A DNA stretch of 64,000 bases. Origin: CBCXTT01 sp965178295. Lineage in GTDB: Bacteria > Pseudomonadota > Alphaproteobacteria > UBA7879. The notes under the pieces are model-generated. The model saw nothing but the letters and a program-made list of their open reading frames with translations. It was not told the DNA's origin and did not search any database. The stretch is taken from the NCBI GenBank assembly GCA_965178295.1, contig CBCXTT010000005.1, positions 186,001 through 250,000 on the forward strand. Direction: 5' to 3'. Made by a program: the position numbers and the translations under genes. Positions 28,124-39,616 of the stretch are shown piece after piece; the first letter of the stretch is position 1; each line of letters begins with the position of its first letter.

Positions 28124-31100
28124 ATGGCACACTAAAAGGTGTCTCCTGCTCTTTAAAAAAAGGAATGACAGAAAAAAATCCAATCATTGGATCGGAACGC
28201 TTAACGCATACGTTGTTCTTCTGTCTGATTCCTTAAAATCTTTTCTAAAAAGGCTTGTTTCTTGACACACTTAAGTATTGTCTAAAGGCGCTTTGCGATA
28301 TTCCGGTCTCAGCATCTTCTTCAAAATACTCTATACGCTAGGCTGCGCACCTTGTCTCTTTTTAAACGTATTTGTTGTGTTGACAGTATGGGTGGCTGCA
28401 CACGACGTTTAAAAAAGCGCGGTCCTCTATTATAGAGCGCTATACTAGAGGTATGCCACTGCAGTATTGAGAAAAATTGTGCACAAGAGTTCTGTTCCTA
28501 GAGCATTTCATCAATTTCTCGTATCTAGAACAGTCTATCTCCTGCTACAATTACATTGTTCTAGAACACACAAATCAAGGCGTATAAAAAAACTAGGTGA
28601 TGCATGATGTATTGCGCCATAAGAAACGAGCATATACTTTAGTCAGAGTACACATCTTATGTATCCTCCGCACCATGGCAGTGAGCACGAATCTATTTGT
28701 GCCTAATCTACAGCGTATTTTTGTTCTCTCTGTCAACAGAGAGTGCGACGCATTTATCGTCTTCAAGATATCGCGCACTACATTTGTGCACTGCATGAGA
28801 TTGCTTCATCCTATCGCTGCGTTCTGAACCCCAAGATCCCTCTGAAAAAAGGTCTCCAGAAAGAATTTAATATCTCTACTGAGCGCTAAATCATTTAGTT
28901 TTTCTCAAAGCTATCCTCGATTCATTCGTGCTTTTTGCTCGCAGAACTTATATCTTTATACTCTTTTTTCTATCAATAAGAAATCAATATTGTTTAGCTA
29001 TAGAAAGTCTAGGCCTTGAGCTGCCCATATTTTTGTTTTTTTTAGACCATTATTGATAATGGTATAGACTGTTGGTATATTTGAAAACGATTATTTTTTG
29101 AGAACAACTTCACCCCCTCCTAGGAGCGTCAAGTCATTGGTATCAATAGAGAGCGTTTCTATCTGCACTACTGGAGCACGATGTATCGATTTTCGGAAGT
29201 GTTGTGCATTTTCTCTCGTATCTTCCCTTACATTACCAACAGTCAATCCATGAACAAGAAATGTATGGAGATTTTATTCATAGTATGCGCCTAGTGCATG
29301 ACATCGTGACTGCCTCAATATTTTGCGTAAGCACGTTCTTATTACTGCGTTCTAATAGCGCGTTATCTGTATGTGCTGCATCTCTAGACCAATATCAGTC
29401 CAATTTAGCTCGATAAAATTAGAAAATTTTTATATATATTTTATGCTTTTTGCACTACCACTCCCTAAACTAACACCCCACAATTCCGACTCCTGAGCTC
29501 GTCTGCATACATTCTTCAGCACCAGGTGTGCGCAGAGAGGAGGTATATCAGAAAGTAACTGGAACACAATGTAACATACGACGTAATGCGAGCTGACCGT
29601 ACAATGACGCGGGTATTCATATGATGTAACGATAGAAGAAATCTGAAGATAATATAACATACATTATGCATATTGCATACGTGTGGAGCACACAATATAG
29701 ACAACATACCCCAACATCCCTAGAAAATATCTGAGAATGTGCGTCCGTGATACCAGCAGCATTGCATTATGTGGAAGAATCACACAGTCAAGATGCGCAC
29801 AATCTGATAGTAGGTAAGCAATTCATAAGAGCGATGGAAATATAGCAAGTAGGTGTTCTATAGATGACGTACAGAGACGCAATGTAAGCGTTTAGGCGCC
29901 ATTTCTTCCTGCATGAGATATCTGTGCTAAAAGAGATAGACAATCTTATCCATCCATAATAAGAAAGAGGTGGGTATTGTTGAAGGGCAAAGCATCATGA
30001 GGAACGCATAAGGAAAGGAGCGTATCATTTCAGCAGTGATGCTCAAATCAAGAAACGCCCCAAGAGTGGTGGTATCAATGTGGAAAAAATCCAGCAATAC
30101 GCAGAACAATAAGTCATAACGATTTGAATATAGAATATTTTGGGACTACAGAAAAAGAAATAACTAGCTGTTTTATTGTTATTCAAAATTTTTTCTGCGG
30201 ACCTATGCATCTGGCATGCACAGATAAAATATCTGTATGTATCTGTGTATATCCTATGAAATTTTGATTCGAGTACGAAGCGCGGAAGGCTCATATTTTT
30301 TTTTGTGTACACCGTCTGTGCAATGCATCGGCCTGCATTCCTGCAGTAAGGTGATACTGAAGAGTTTTCTTCGTTGTACGCGCAGGGTGCAATCCGTCTC
30401 TGGCGGGAACGATGATGCAATGATTGCATCTAAATCGTCTTGCATTACTCGTACCTAGTGTCTTGGACACTATCCAGTAAACAGTATGAATATAAACAAT
30501 AGGCCTATATCCTGAAAATGCTTGTAAAAAGATTAACAAGGTGCATTTTACCCCTTTTAAATCTACGTTGATCAAACCAAAACGTCTATGACGTTTGAAA
30601 GAAAGGCTTGATATTCTTCTTGTCATTCATAGGTGACGCTTTTCCTGAGATCGTATATGACACTATCGTAAATGCAAAATGTCAGGAAATAAAATTTTTA
30701 TAATGTATGATCCGTTTCTTTAATTAACAACCAGATTCTAGTCGCATCTTGCATGGATCCAGTGCGAGGGTTTTTGTATATACTGGGTTCAATGAAAGAA
30801 GAAAGGGTACAGACTTAATATCGATGGATATTCTATCATATCGCCCTCTAGTTTCAGTATCTCAAGTGCGCAAGTGCGATCTTGAGCACTCAGGGTAGTC
30901 TGATAAGTATTTTAAGGGCCGTGCGCGACACGTGTCATAGTTTCTTGGGATTCACTCTGATGCTGCAAGTTCCCCATAGACGCTGGGAAGCGCGGGGTCA
31001 TCTGTGGCTCTCTACCTTTTGCAAGTGGTTTGCTAGCTCTATCTTGCGTTGAGGACAGTAATTTTATCTGGATTGAGCCAATTTTTCACATTGTGCGGAG

Positions 31101-31789
31101 TGTGCATTCTGATTTTTTTCCTAGGAAGACGCCCAATATAGCCTAGTACATTTCAAAAAATCGGATATTTTTGATGGTATTAGGATCTAATTTCTATAGA
31201 TATTTCCGTGATGATCACTGCTTCTTAATGAGGACTGCATAACGTGCACTTTGAGTGCGTCACAAAAATAGTTTGCATCAATTTTCTCCATGTATGTTAT
31301 GCTATAATTGATATGTGAGTGTTCATGGGTCAGTATGTGTGCACAGCGTGACAAGAAACGAACATGATCTAATGGCCGATAGGGAATAGACAGCTTGTTT
31401 TCTGGTGCACACATTTTTACCTGACGCACCTCTCTTTTCGGTTCTTTGCCAGTTTTGCATATGTGTCTTGGAGCGCTACTGTGAAGCGACGCTGCACAGT
31501 AGATGATCGTAATGCCTTGTAGGGCCTTGCAGGATGACTAAAATAATTCAGTTGCGTTTGTCTAGTACCTAGGAGGTATGATAGAAAAGATTGTTCTTCA
31601 TGTATTTTTCGGCATCATAGCAAGCGCATGATGGTTGCTAAAAATCCTTCTGTTTGGCTTTGTATGTGGCGGGATATAATTATTGATCTCGCATCATCGC
31701 GTAGCTGAAGGCAATTGTTTTGACTATTGACCTCATTAAGATACCATGTCATGAAAGTACGTATCTTTATATTTTTTTGAAATGATTGT
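28124..31789. other. 3.7-kb gene-poor region
   Basis: No intact gene is recognised in this long stretch. All open frames are short and on both strands. Some fragments read like real protein without a start: on the minus strand 29100-29260, ending QIETLSIDTNDLTLLGGGEV plus VLKK and a stop; on the plus strand about 28728-28890, RVRRIYRLQDIAHYICALHE then IASSYRCVLNPKIPLKKG. These look like decayed genes. nagZ, expected after the SPOR gene, is not identifiable. No tRNA, insertion sequence, CRISPR or phage hallmark was seen. Confidence 0.6.
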
Positions 31790-32674
31790 ATGACCCAATT
31801 TTTACAATGGTTTGTGACCCCTGGATTTTCTCAAGGCGCTTTTTGGGCGCTTTTAACAGCCTTTGTGAGTGTGCTTAATGATGTTATTACTCGCTTGGTT
31901 GGCACACGCCTGGATGGGCTTGAAGTTGGATTTTTTCGCTATTTTTTTAGTATGGTGACTGTTATTCCATTTATGTTGCATGTGGGTGCAGATTCTTTTA
32001 AAACCCACAATCCAAAGATGCATTGTTGGAGAGCAGCCCTTGGTGTAATTGCGATTGGCTTGTATATTTATGCTGTGATCCATATGCCACTGACGGAAGT
32101 TATTTCCCTATCTTTTACGCAGCCCTTGTTGTTTTTGCCCCTGGCCGCTCTTCTTTTAGGGGAGCATGTACGGCTAAATCGTTGGAGTGCAACGACAATT
32201 GGTTTCTTGGGTGTGATTGTTTTACTCGATCCGGGAGGGGAAGCATTTCAATGTATAGCGCTGCTGCCCATTGTTTCGTCTTTTTGCTTTGCGCTTCTTG
32301 ATGTTATGGCGAAAAAAATGGTTGTAGTGCAGGAGCGTACGACGACGATGTTGTTTTATTTTTCCCTGGGTACAACGATTGTAGGTTTTGTTCCAGCCTG
32401 GATTGTTTGGACTTCCCCGACATGGAATGAATTATTTTATCTTTTCCTGCTAGGAGCCGGGGCGAATTTGATTCAACTTTGTTTGTTTCAAGCGTTTCGA
32501 TTGACGCAAGCTGCACCCTTGGCGCCTATTCGCTACGTAGAGCTTATATATGCCTCAATTTTTGGTTATATATTTTTTAACCAGATTCCTATGGCGCGCA
32601 CTTATATTGGTGCAGCTATTATCTTGGGTAGCACGGCATACCTTGCCTATTCTGAGCGGCTTTCACAGCGTTAA
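31790..32674 (+). CDS. EamA-family transporter, similar to the rickettsial S-adenosylmethionine carrier
   Basis: The 294-residue protein has ten hydrophobic segments and two EamA repeats (about residues 15-140 and 160-290). The N-terminal half has NDVITRLVGTRLDGLEVGFF then RYFFSM, and the second half ALLDVMAKK and APIRYVELIYASIFGY. From memory these resemble the Rickettsia prowazekii transporter that imports S-adenosylmethionine (ANDV.SK.LGTRL..EVAFFRFFFS, and later APYRYLELV). I infer a metabolite importer in the inner membrane, possibly for S-adenosylmethionine; the substrate is not proven. It stands alone between two noncoding stretches, with no clear ribosome site. Other EamA substrates remain possible. 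Confidence 0.75.
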   Translation: MTQFLQWFVTPGFSQGAFWALLTAFVSVLNDVITRLVGTRLDGLEVGFFRYFFSMVTVIPFMLHVGADSFKTHNPKMHCWRAALGVIAIGLYIYAVIHMPLTEVISLSFTQPLLFLPLAALLLGEHVRLNRWSATTIGFLGVIVLLDPGGEAFQCIALLPIVSSFCFALLDVMAKKMVVVQERTTTMLFYFSLGTTIVGFVPAWIVWTSPTWNELFYLFLLGAGANLIQLCLFQAFRLTQAAPLAPIRYVELIYASIFGYIFFNQIPMARTYIGAAIILGSTAYLAYSERLSQR

Positions 32675-34040
32675 ATTTCTTAACACGATCTAGGGAATAT
32701 ATTGTTTTCTTCTCAAAATTTAAGAGATATTGTATTTTACTTTCAATATGGAATACACAAGTGGAGGAGGTGTGTGTGCCTGGTATGTATTTACATATGC
32801 CAAAAGTACTAGGCCATATTTGCACATGAAATGATGAGGGAATTTTTTTTGTCAGCAGCAATCGTATCACTCTTTCAAACAACGCAGACATTTGCCAGTC
32901 CTCGTATTGTTGTGGTTGCTGAAGATTGACGTCAATATGATAGAGCATATAGAGGGTCATGTATCACGCATGACATAATAAAGGAGAGCGTTTTAACCTA
33001 TTAGGCGACCCTAAGGCGTACTGGGTTTGTTGGCGTGACCGGCAAGTGTTGTGCACATCTTTCTCGCTATGTGTCATCGTTGTGCACTTTTGGACTTAGT
33101 ATTTAGAAACCAGGCACAATTTATGGCCCAGTGATTTCTTTTGCGTATCAGAATCATTTTCTCATCCTATTATTATGAGTGTGTGAGATACTATGTGTGA
33201 TATACCATAGGGATATAATACTCTCCCTCGGATTTTCAAGTATTAGTCCCTGTCTTCCCGTCTTTTTTCTTTATCTCGTGTGCCGCATCCTATTTGCAGG
33301 TAATGATCATAAGAGTCTCGCAATCAATCACATCATAGAAAAACATTGAGTGACACACACGCCCCGTATGGTTTTGTGGGCATCTGGGTCCAAGCGCACA
33401 TGTATGTTGGGGCATATAGCGCGATATGTCGCATAGAATCTATCAAAAATTATTGACGATCTTTGGGGGGAATAGGTGTTAGGGATGACATATCATCTGC
33501 AATGATCGTAAGATAGACCTCAAAATGAGGCGACTGTATCTCTTCCTATGTCGTATGATTTTTTTAAAGTCTGGGAGCGATTTTTTTTTATTCAACAATC
33601 AGTTTTTTATGTCCTAGAGTCCAGCAGTGAGTAGGTCTTGCAACGTGCATCTCTCTGCGGTACAGAGGCGTACTTATGCTAAAATATCTCTCTCAGGTGT
33701 TTTCTTAAGAACAGATTCTGCACGGAGAATTTTTCTGAGTAGCGTGGCGGGAGATACTTCTCAGCAGGGCTGTTGCATTCAATGCGCCCAGCGTCTGAGC
33801 ACCGCATGCTGCGGCCTGGATTGATTTGTGGTACTATTCTGTCTTCCATATTCGGGCAAAAGACATTTCTCATCTGCTGGACTCATTCTGTTCCAGAGAT
33901 TTAGGAGGAAGAGGATTGCTGAGGTTGCGCCGATTACTTATGTGTGCATTGCATTATTCTGAGTGCTTTGACAGTATAACATTGTGTGTATCAAATATTG
34001 TCCTGACATGATTTTCACCTGCGAGCGAGATATTGACAAT
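32675..34040. other. Gene-poor region after the EamA gene
   Basis: No gene is recognised. Short open frames on both strands (for example plus 33627-33824) have no family features. The DNA resembles the 28124-31789 stretch in texture: mixed, with stop codons in every frame, and no repeats I could detect. Confidence 0.5.
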
Positions 34041-34440
34041 GGAACGAAAAAAGATTTATCTCATAAGTGATGCAACTGCTCTTAGGAGCAACTCAAAAAT
34101 ATTTTATGGAAACAGAATTTTCCGGGGGAATTGGTTGATGCATTGCCCTGAAGTCAGTTGTTAGTACAAAGCTCCTAATCACTATTGTGCAGACCAAAAA
34201 GGTCTATGTCCCGCTGTTGTAGATGTTTGTCTGCAGAGTGAGGAATATGCGCCATACGACAACCGGTCGGACTTGTTCAAAAATTTTCTCGCATCTGTCA
34301 TGCATTGAATATTAATATTCATAATAACAGTCAAGAAATTATATGTATTAGGGGAGAGCGTGACGAGATGTGCAGAGCTCTCTTGGACTTGGGTGCATTA
34401 TCCTTGAGGAGGAGTATCTTGGCACCCTAAACAAGCATGA
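34041..34440 (+). pseudogene. Unidentified decayed coding sequence
   Basis: Several plus-strand fragments in different frames read like protein: MERKKIYLISDATA from 34040, ADQKGLCPAVVDVCLQ near 34195, and NSQEIICIRGERDEMCRALL then DLGA near 34330-34400. The first segment faintly resembles the start of the PEP synthase regulatory kinase/phosphotransferase family, but the rest does not follow it. A hairpin plus T-rich tail lies just downstream (34466-34520), as expected at the end of a former gene. I cannot name the gene. Confidence 0.3.
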
Positions 34441-34465
34441 TCTGAAAGGGTTATTTTGCAAAAAT

Positions 34466-34520
34466 GCCGTTGCAGTTTATTGCACAAACGGCGTCTGCTA
34501 GGCCTTTTCTTTTTTTATTG
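34466..34520 (+). terminator. Possible intrinsic terminator
   Basis: GCCGTT (34466-34471) pairs with AACGGC (34487-34492), with inner GCA and TGC also pairing. A T-rich run begins about 11 bases after the stem (TTTTCTTTTTTT). The spacing is long, so function is uncertain. Confidence 0.35.
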
Positions 34521-34647
34521 AATCTACGTCTATCTAAAAATAGGATGACGAAAAAGAGCTGCATGGTTATGTGACTATTACAGCATTAATGATCGAACTT
34601 TAGTCATAATTCTTGCTGCGGTATGCGAAAAATCGTCGCGCTAAACC

Positions 34648-34839
34648 TTATAGATTTTTTTTGTTATGATCCTTTGGCGCAAAACAAAAAAGCTGTGCAC
34701 AATATGGGCATGCCACATTTATGTTTTCCTTGAGTGCAATATATACTGTCGGGTGACCTAAGTTCTCGTGCCCCCCATTACATTGCGTCTCTGGGGATTC
34801 AACAAAAATTACTTCACCCTGTTGCATGTTGTCTACCAT
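34648..34839 (-). CDS. Zinc-finger CHCC domain protein
   Basis: The 63-residue protein matches the zf-CHCC family, related to the accessory NDUFS6 subunit of mitochondrial complex I. Visible pattern: CNGGHENLGHPTVYIAL, then CPYCAQLF, giving one Cys, one His and two Cys as zinc ligands in the family order. A GAGGA ribosome site precedes the ATG. In alphaproteobacteria this small protein occurs as a stand-alone gene; its role is thought to be in complex I assembly or in metal binding. It survives as a lone gene in a decayed neighbourhood. Confidence 0.85.
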   Translation of the reverse strand: MVDNMQQGEVIFVESPETQCNGGHENLGHPTVYIALKENINVACPYCAQLFCFAPKDHNKKNL

Positions 34840-35135
34840 TTTTTCCTCGTTTTGTTTATTCGAACATAATATTCATTATATCATCTTTTTGATAGATATT
34901 TAGGAGAAATGATGCGTGTGAATTTTTGAAAGGGTATTAGGGTCCGTGAGAGCATTCTGTCAGTAGGAGTTTTGCAAGGAATAAGTACTCTGGAGATATC
35001 AAAATTATATTGACTGAACATGTGGTGCGCATACTATTTTCTGTTTTCGTTCTTATCAAATGTTATATATATGAAATATTGTGTAAGAAAATGTGTATTT
35101 CGACATACATCTATTTTCTGTATGAATCAAATAAG

Positions 35136-35212
<77 letters not shown>

Positions 35213-35239
35213 TGATTGAATAATATAAGAGCTAATACA

Positions 35240-36409
35240 ATGCCGTTGACACAGTTCTCTAATGCAACAATACCCAATATTCCTTTTATTGATCTGCGGG
35301 CACAGCGTTTGAAGATCGCAGATAAAATTGATGCGCGCACCCAGTCGGTTATCCGAGCGACGCATTACGTGATGGGTCCCGAGGTTTTTGCCCTTGAAGA
35401 CGCATTGCAGCGGTATACAGGGAGCAAATATGCGATCTCAGCGTCGAGTGGTACAGATGCCCTTGTGATGGCACTGCTTTCCCTGGACGTCCGTCCTGGA
35501 GATATGGTTATTGTGCCGGCGTTTACGTTTATTGCCACTGCAGAAGCCGTTGCTCTTTTGGGTGCAACGCCTTTATTTGTGGATGTCTTAGAAGAGACGG
35601 CTAATATGGATCCGTCGTCTTTAAAAGCCGCAATTTATCAGGCACGTTCAAATGGTAAGCCACTTAAAGGTGTTATTAGCGTAGATCTTTATGGGCAGCC
35701 GGCAGACTATGATGTGCTTGCGTCTATTATAGACAAAGAAAATTTATGGTGGATTATTGATGCCGCGCAAAGCTTGGGCGCTACGTACAATGATCGGCAT
35801 GTGACAACGTACGGTGATATTGTTACTACGAGTTTTTTCCCATCAAAACCTCTTGGGTGTTATGGGGATGGCGGGGCGGTTTTTACGGAGCGAGCTGATT
35901 TGGCGGAAGCCTTGAAATCTATCCGGATTCATGGGCAGGGACACCACAAATATGATAATGTACGGCTTGGCATAAATGGCCGTCTTGATACTATACAAGC
36001 GGCCATTTTACTTGAAAAATTAGAGATATTTCCTGAAGAAATCATCTCTCGTCGAACGATCGCAAATCGCTATACCGCGGCTCTCAAGGATAGTATAAAA
36101 ACACCCTTTGTTCTGGAAGAAGCTTGTTCTGTATGGGCGCAATACACCGTGCGAGTTCCAGAGAGGAGACGCCCAGATATTGTAGAGTTTATGGGTCAAG
36201 TAGGCGTGCCTACAATGGTGCATTACCCAACACCGTTGGCGGACCAACCGGCATACAAACACTTCCCCGTAGGGCCAACTGGCATTGATGTTGCGCGTAA
36301 AATTTCGTCAGAAGTAATGAGCATACCCATGCATCCTTATTTAGAAGATAGTATTCAGGAATATATTATCAAGTCTCTGAAACAATGTTTTTCGAGTAAT
36401 GATTTTTGA
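35240..36409 (+). CDS. DegT/DnrJ/EryC1 family PLP-dependent sugar aminotransferase
   Basis: These enzymes transaminate keto-sugar nucleotides for surface polysaccharides. The 389-residue protein has PFIDLRAQ near the N-terminus, SSGTDALVMALL, VIVPAFTFIATAEAV, IDAAQSLGA with the PLP-ring aspartate, SFFPSKPLG near residue 203 with the Schiff-base lysine, GDGGAVFT, GINGRLDTIQAA and the final MHPYL. This is the WbpE-like subgroup, amino-sugar synthesis most likely. I start at the ATG at 35240; the frame is open to a TTG at 35216. No other polysaccharide gene is near, so its substrate is unknown. Confidence 0.88.
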   Translation: MPLTQFSNATIPNIPFIDLRAQRLKIADKIDARTQSVIRATHYVMGPEVFALEDALQRYTGSKYAISASSGTDALVMALLSLDVRPGDMVIVPAFTFIATAEAVALLGATPLFVDVLEETANMDPSSLKAAIYQARSNGKPLKGVISVDLYGQPADYDVLASIIDKENLWWIIDAAQSLGATYNDRHVTTYGDIVTTSFFPSKPLGCYGDGGAVFTERADLAEALKSIRIHGQGHHKYDNVRLGINGRLDTIQAAILLEKLEIFPEEIISRRTIANRYTAALKDSIKTPFVLEEACSVWAQYTVRVPERRRPDIVEFMGQVGVPTMVHYPTPLADQPAYKHFPVGPTGIDVARKISSEVMSIPMHPYLEDSIQEYIIKSLKQCFSSNDF

Positions 36410-37484
36410 TTTTTTTCTTGCGATATGATTGCTTATCTTTAATATTGTTTATAGCATTTTTCTTTCTTGTAATTATTGTTCCTGGGACAAAGTACGATAA
36501 ACGGTGAGCGATGAACACTATGGCTGTTAAAGATATGCACTGCATCAGTGCGGTTCTCGGCTGACAATATAGACGCATATTCGGACGCCGTATTAGAAAA
36601 ATCGCAGGTTACGATGATGTGGTTGATGATCTGTAATAGTGTAGACAATGTATTAAAGCAGGAGAGGAACTTCCACGCGAGAGTGTGTCGTCAGCTGTAT
36701 CTATAGATCTTACTTGTACAACAGAAGAGTGCGAGACAATGATTGTTCCATCAGTGCAGGATCGACTCTAGAGCGCTTTGGTACTATTTTAGATGTATCG
36801 CGCTTGTGTCGAGAGAAACTTTTTCATACACACGAAGATAGAAAAATGCAAATCGGGGCATCTTCCTGGGAGGCCTTTGCTCTGCCTAACAGTTTCTGTT
36901 CACCATGAGTATGCTTGTTCGGATATGAATAGTGCAGCATACTCGGAACATGCCCTGTGCAAAATCCCTATCTTTGCACTGCTTGACGAATAATGGACAC
37001 TTATCCCTCTTATATACTCCCTATCTTATGCAATGTTCTGTGCTATAGGATGTCCCTGTGGGGGGTACACATCTCCCCATTTTTTTAGTCAGGTTTTTTC
37101 ATTAGGCATACAGCAAGAGGATAAAGAGGTTTTCCACTATATATGTGCCGGTCGTCAAAGCGTCACGGAATACTTAGATATATGTTCAGCTCGATTCATC
37201 AAATTTAATACACTGTATTGATGTATTATTTAGTGATGTGGAGAAAACGATACACTAATATTTTAGGGTTTTTCAACACCTTATGGTGTGGAAAAAAATA
37301 ATGTTCATATAAAACAAAATGATAAAATATTTGCACAATAACCCACAGTAATATATGAATTTTTTTGTATTTTCTATGCATGTTTTTTGTGTTAAATTTA
37401 TCTCTAATCTTCAGCGTTTCAGCGCATAAAATCGCCCGCATGTCTATCATGTTGTGGCATAATAAAAAACCAGGAGGTCTAAAA
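36410..37484. other. Gene-poor region, unrecognised remnants
   Basis: About 1.07 kb with no intact gene. Near 36580-36760 the plus strand has fragments such as RRKIAGYDDVVDDL and LPRESVSSAVSIDLTC in one frame, interrupted by stops, which may be a decayed gene of unknown family. From about 37250 the DNA becomes AT-rich and probably carries the promoter of the small gene at 37485. Confidence 0.4.
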
Positions 37485-37652
37485 ATGTCCGTTACAGATC
37501 GGATTCATTCGCTACGTACAAAACACCAGTTTATCCACAGAACCATCATACAGGAAATGGGGCGGCCGTTACCGGATTGCTTTGTATTGCGAGATCTAAA
37601 AGTACGAAAATTACGTGTTAAAGAAGAAATTATGCGACTAGAGGTAAAATAA
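37485..37652 (+). CDS. YdcH-family (DUF465) small protein
   Basis: This 55-residue protein matches the short alphaproteobacterial DUF465 family: DRIHSLRTKHQFIHRTIIQE, then MGRPLPDCFVLRDLKVRKLR and a final KEEIMRLE, forming a helical hairpin. A near-perfect AGGAGGT site lies about nine bases before the ATG at 37485, so I reject the upstream start in the same frame at 37365. Function of the family is unknown. The next gene is rluD, 86 bases on. Confidence 0.85.
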   Translation: MSVTDRIHSLRTKHQFIHRTIIQEMGRPLPDCFVLRDLKVRKLRVKEEIMRLEVK

Positions 37653-37738
37653 GCACCACACATTGTGTGCAGCGCCTTTTATGTTGAATGCTCAGGTGGC
37701 TTTTGTATCTGTATATAGATTTATGATATAGAAGATGT

Positions 37739-38782
37739 ATGGAGCTCTATACCTATACTATATCACATGTGCTACACGCTAGTCGGCTTGATAAAGCGTT
37801 AGCGATAGTGTCTGGTTTTTCACGTGCACGATGTAGAAAATTAATTGAGAGTGGACACGTAAAAGTCGCCGGAGAGATTCAGACGGCGCCGAAATTTAGA
37901 GTCAGGGAATATGAAGTAGTTCATATGTATGCAGCGGACAGAATGAATGCTAGACCGCTTCCAGAAGAGCGTCCGCTGGATATTTATTTTGAAGATGATG
38001 ACATTATTGTCTTAAACAAACCTGCAGGACTGGTAGTACACCCTGGTGCTGGACACTCATCAGGAACGCTGGTTAATGCTCTGCGTGCGCATGCAGGTGC
38101 TGCATTATCTGGGATCGGTGGTATTGAGCGCCCGGGTATTGTGCATCGCTTGGATAAAGATACGAGTGGACTCATGGTTGTGGCTAAAAATGATGTGGCG
38201 CACCAGGGGCTTGTGGCGCAATTTCAAGACAAAACATTGAAGCGCACATATTCAGCCATTATATTGGGGGCGCTCAATCCATTGGATGGTGTGATTGAGG
38301 GAGCGATTGGCCGTCATCCTGTGCACAGAAAAAAAATGACGGTACGCCCTGTCGGCAAAGAGGCTATGACACATTACAAGACGGAAGAGATTTATGCAGA
38401 TCATAATAATATTCGGCCGTTTGCAAGTTTTGTAACTTGCCTGTTACAGACGGGACGGACACACCAAATTCGTGTGCATATGGCGCATAGAGGACATCCG
38501 CTTATTGGAGACTCTCTTTACGGGCGACAGCGAGAAAAGAAACTTTTGAACCGCTTGCTTCTAGACAATCCACTGTGTACGTGGGGCAATAATCGCCAAG
38601 CTTTACATGCCCGGGCGCTGCAACTTCGACATCCCATTACAAGTCAACGACTAAAGTTTGAGGCGCCGCCGTTGAAAGATATGAGCGATTTGCGCGATAT
38701 CCTAAAAAAATATAATTTTTTATACAATCCATCGACATACAAAAAATTATTGAATGCGCAAATGCGCATTAGCAGCGAATAG
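37739..38782 (+). CDS. rluD: RluA-family 23S rRNA pseudouridine synthase, RluD-like
   Basis: The 347-residue protein has an N-terminal S4 RNA-binding domain (about residues 15-75; RLDKALAIVSGFSRARCRKLI) and a catalytic domain with NKPAGLVVHPG, IVHRLDKDTSGLMVVAKN near residue 136 holding the catalytic aspartate, and TGRTHQIRVHMAHRGHPLIGD. The HRLDKDTSG signature and S4 domain fit RluD (or RluC). RluD modifies helix 69 of 23S rRNA. The C-terminus runs about 20 residues beyond the usual end. The second copy of the 324-bp repeat begins 105 bases after its stop. Confidence 0.92.
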   Translation: MELYTYTISHVLHASRLDKALAIVSGFSRARCRKLIESGHVKVAGEIQTAPKFRVREYEVVHMYAADRMNARPLPEERPLDIYFEDDDIIVLNKPAGLVVHPGAGHSSGTLVNALRAHAGAALSGIGGIERPGIVHRLDKDTSGLMVVAKNDVAHQGLVAQFQDKTLKRTYSAIILGALNPLDGVIEGAIGRHPVHRKKMTVRPVGKEAMTHYKTEEIYADHNNIRPFASFVTCLLQTGRTHQIRVHMAHRGHPLIGDSLYGRQREKKLLNRLLLDNPLCTWGNNRQALHARALQLRHPITSQRLKFEAPPLKDMSDLRDILKKYNFLYNPSTYKKLLNAQMRISSE

Positions 38783-39541
38783 TCTCCATGCGCGATTTTT
38801 AAAAGTCGATACTGATACTTTTTTTCTATCGGATCTAGAAATTGGAGTGAGGCATTCTATTATATCGCGCGATGTCTGTGAAAATAAGCGCAAAGCACCT
38901 ACAATCTTTCCCATTGCAGAATCAGCAAACAATTGCTGCACGAAGAAGAATATGGAAAAGAGCACGAGGGTAGCTTGAGGCGATGAATGCCACGATACAA
39001 TCAGAACATCAATCTTAAAATATACAGAGACGAAGGCGGAAAAATCCTTGCACGCTAATCTTGTAAATCTTGATAATAACGTCGTAATCATCAAGAGTAT
39101 TCCATCACAATAGCTGCGCGAGGAGAGGAAGACTCAGAGGGAGGGTTTTGTCATAAGAATATGTTCAGATGAGCCCCGTGTACATTGGATTGCTTGGGCT
39201 AGAGCAGCGGCGTAACCGCTACCCTAAAACTGATGTCAAACAAATAACAAGATAGCTCTAAAGATGAAATGATAGAGTGCTTATATCGGAAAGCAGGGAT
39301 ATTTCTTGAGTAAGGGAAAAACAGTCGATATTGGGTGTGATGCATTTAAGAGTTGAAATGGGGTACGCTTCTAAGACCTACAGTGGATCACTGGGATGAA
39401 TTATATTGCACTTACTCAGTCTCAAAAATATAGCAGTGGAAGAATTATATGCAAAAACCAACATACACGTCTCAAGATGCTGCTTTATGCCTTGCATAGT
39501 TTTTCTGGCTATGGCATGTATTGGATTGGCGTCTATTATGC
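38783..39541. other. Intergenic region around repeat copy B
   Basis: Apart from the repeat, no gene is recognised between rluD and tRNA-Thr. A short inverted repeat AATGCGC/GCGCATT (38753-38770) lies in the last codons of rluD but is not followed by T residues. Confidence 0.5.
38888..39211. repeat. 324-bp exact direct repeat, copy B
   Basis: This is identical to 20766-21089. Here the minus-strand open frame is longer (38747-39094, 115 codons) because the unique sequence towards rluD stays open and runs into the antisense of rluD. The sharp breakpoints and full identity in noncoding DNA imply a recent duplication or gene conversion. Confidence 0.9.
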
Positions 39542-39616
39542 GCCGCCGTGGCTCAGTGGTAGAGCGCACCCTTGGTAAGGGTGAGATCGAGAGTTCAATT
39601 CTCTCCGGCGGCACCA
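39542..39616 (+). tRNA. tRNA-Thr (anticodon GGT)
   Basis: A 75-base cloverleaf: acceptor GCCGCCG with CGGCGGC, D-arm GCTC/GAGC, anticodon stem CACCC/GGGTG with loop TTGGTAA (anticodon GGT), T-loop GAGTTCAATTCTC, and encoded ACCA end. Confidence 0.97.

Noticed and set aside
34040..34090. MERKKIYLISDATA as the start of a PEP synthase regulatory protein
   Set aside because: Only about a dozen residues resemble the family; the following sequence in every frame does not.
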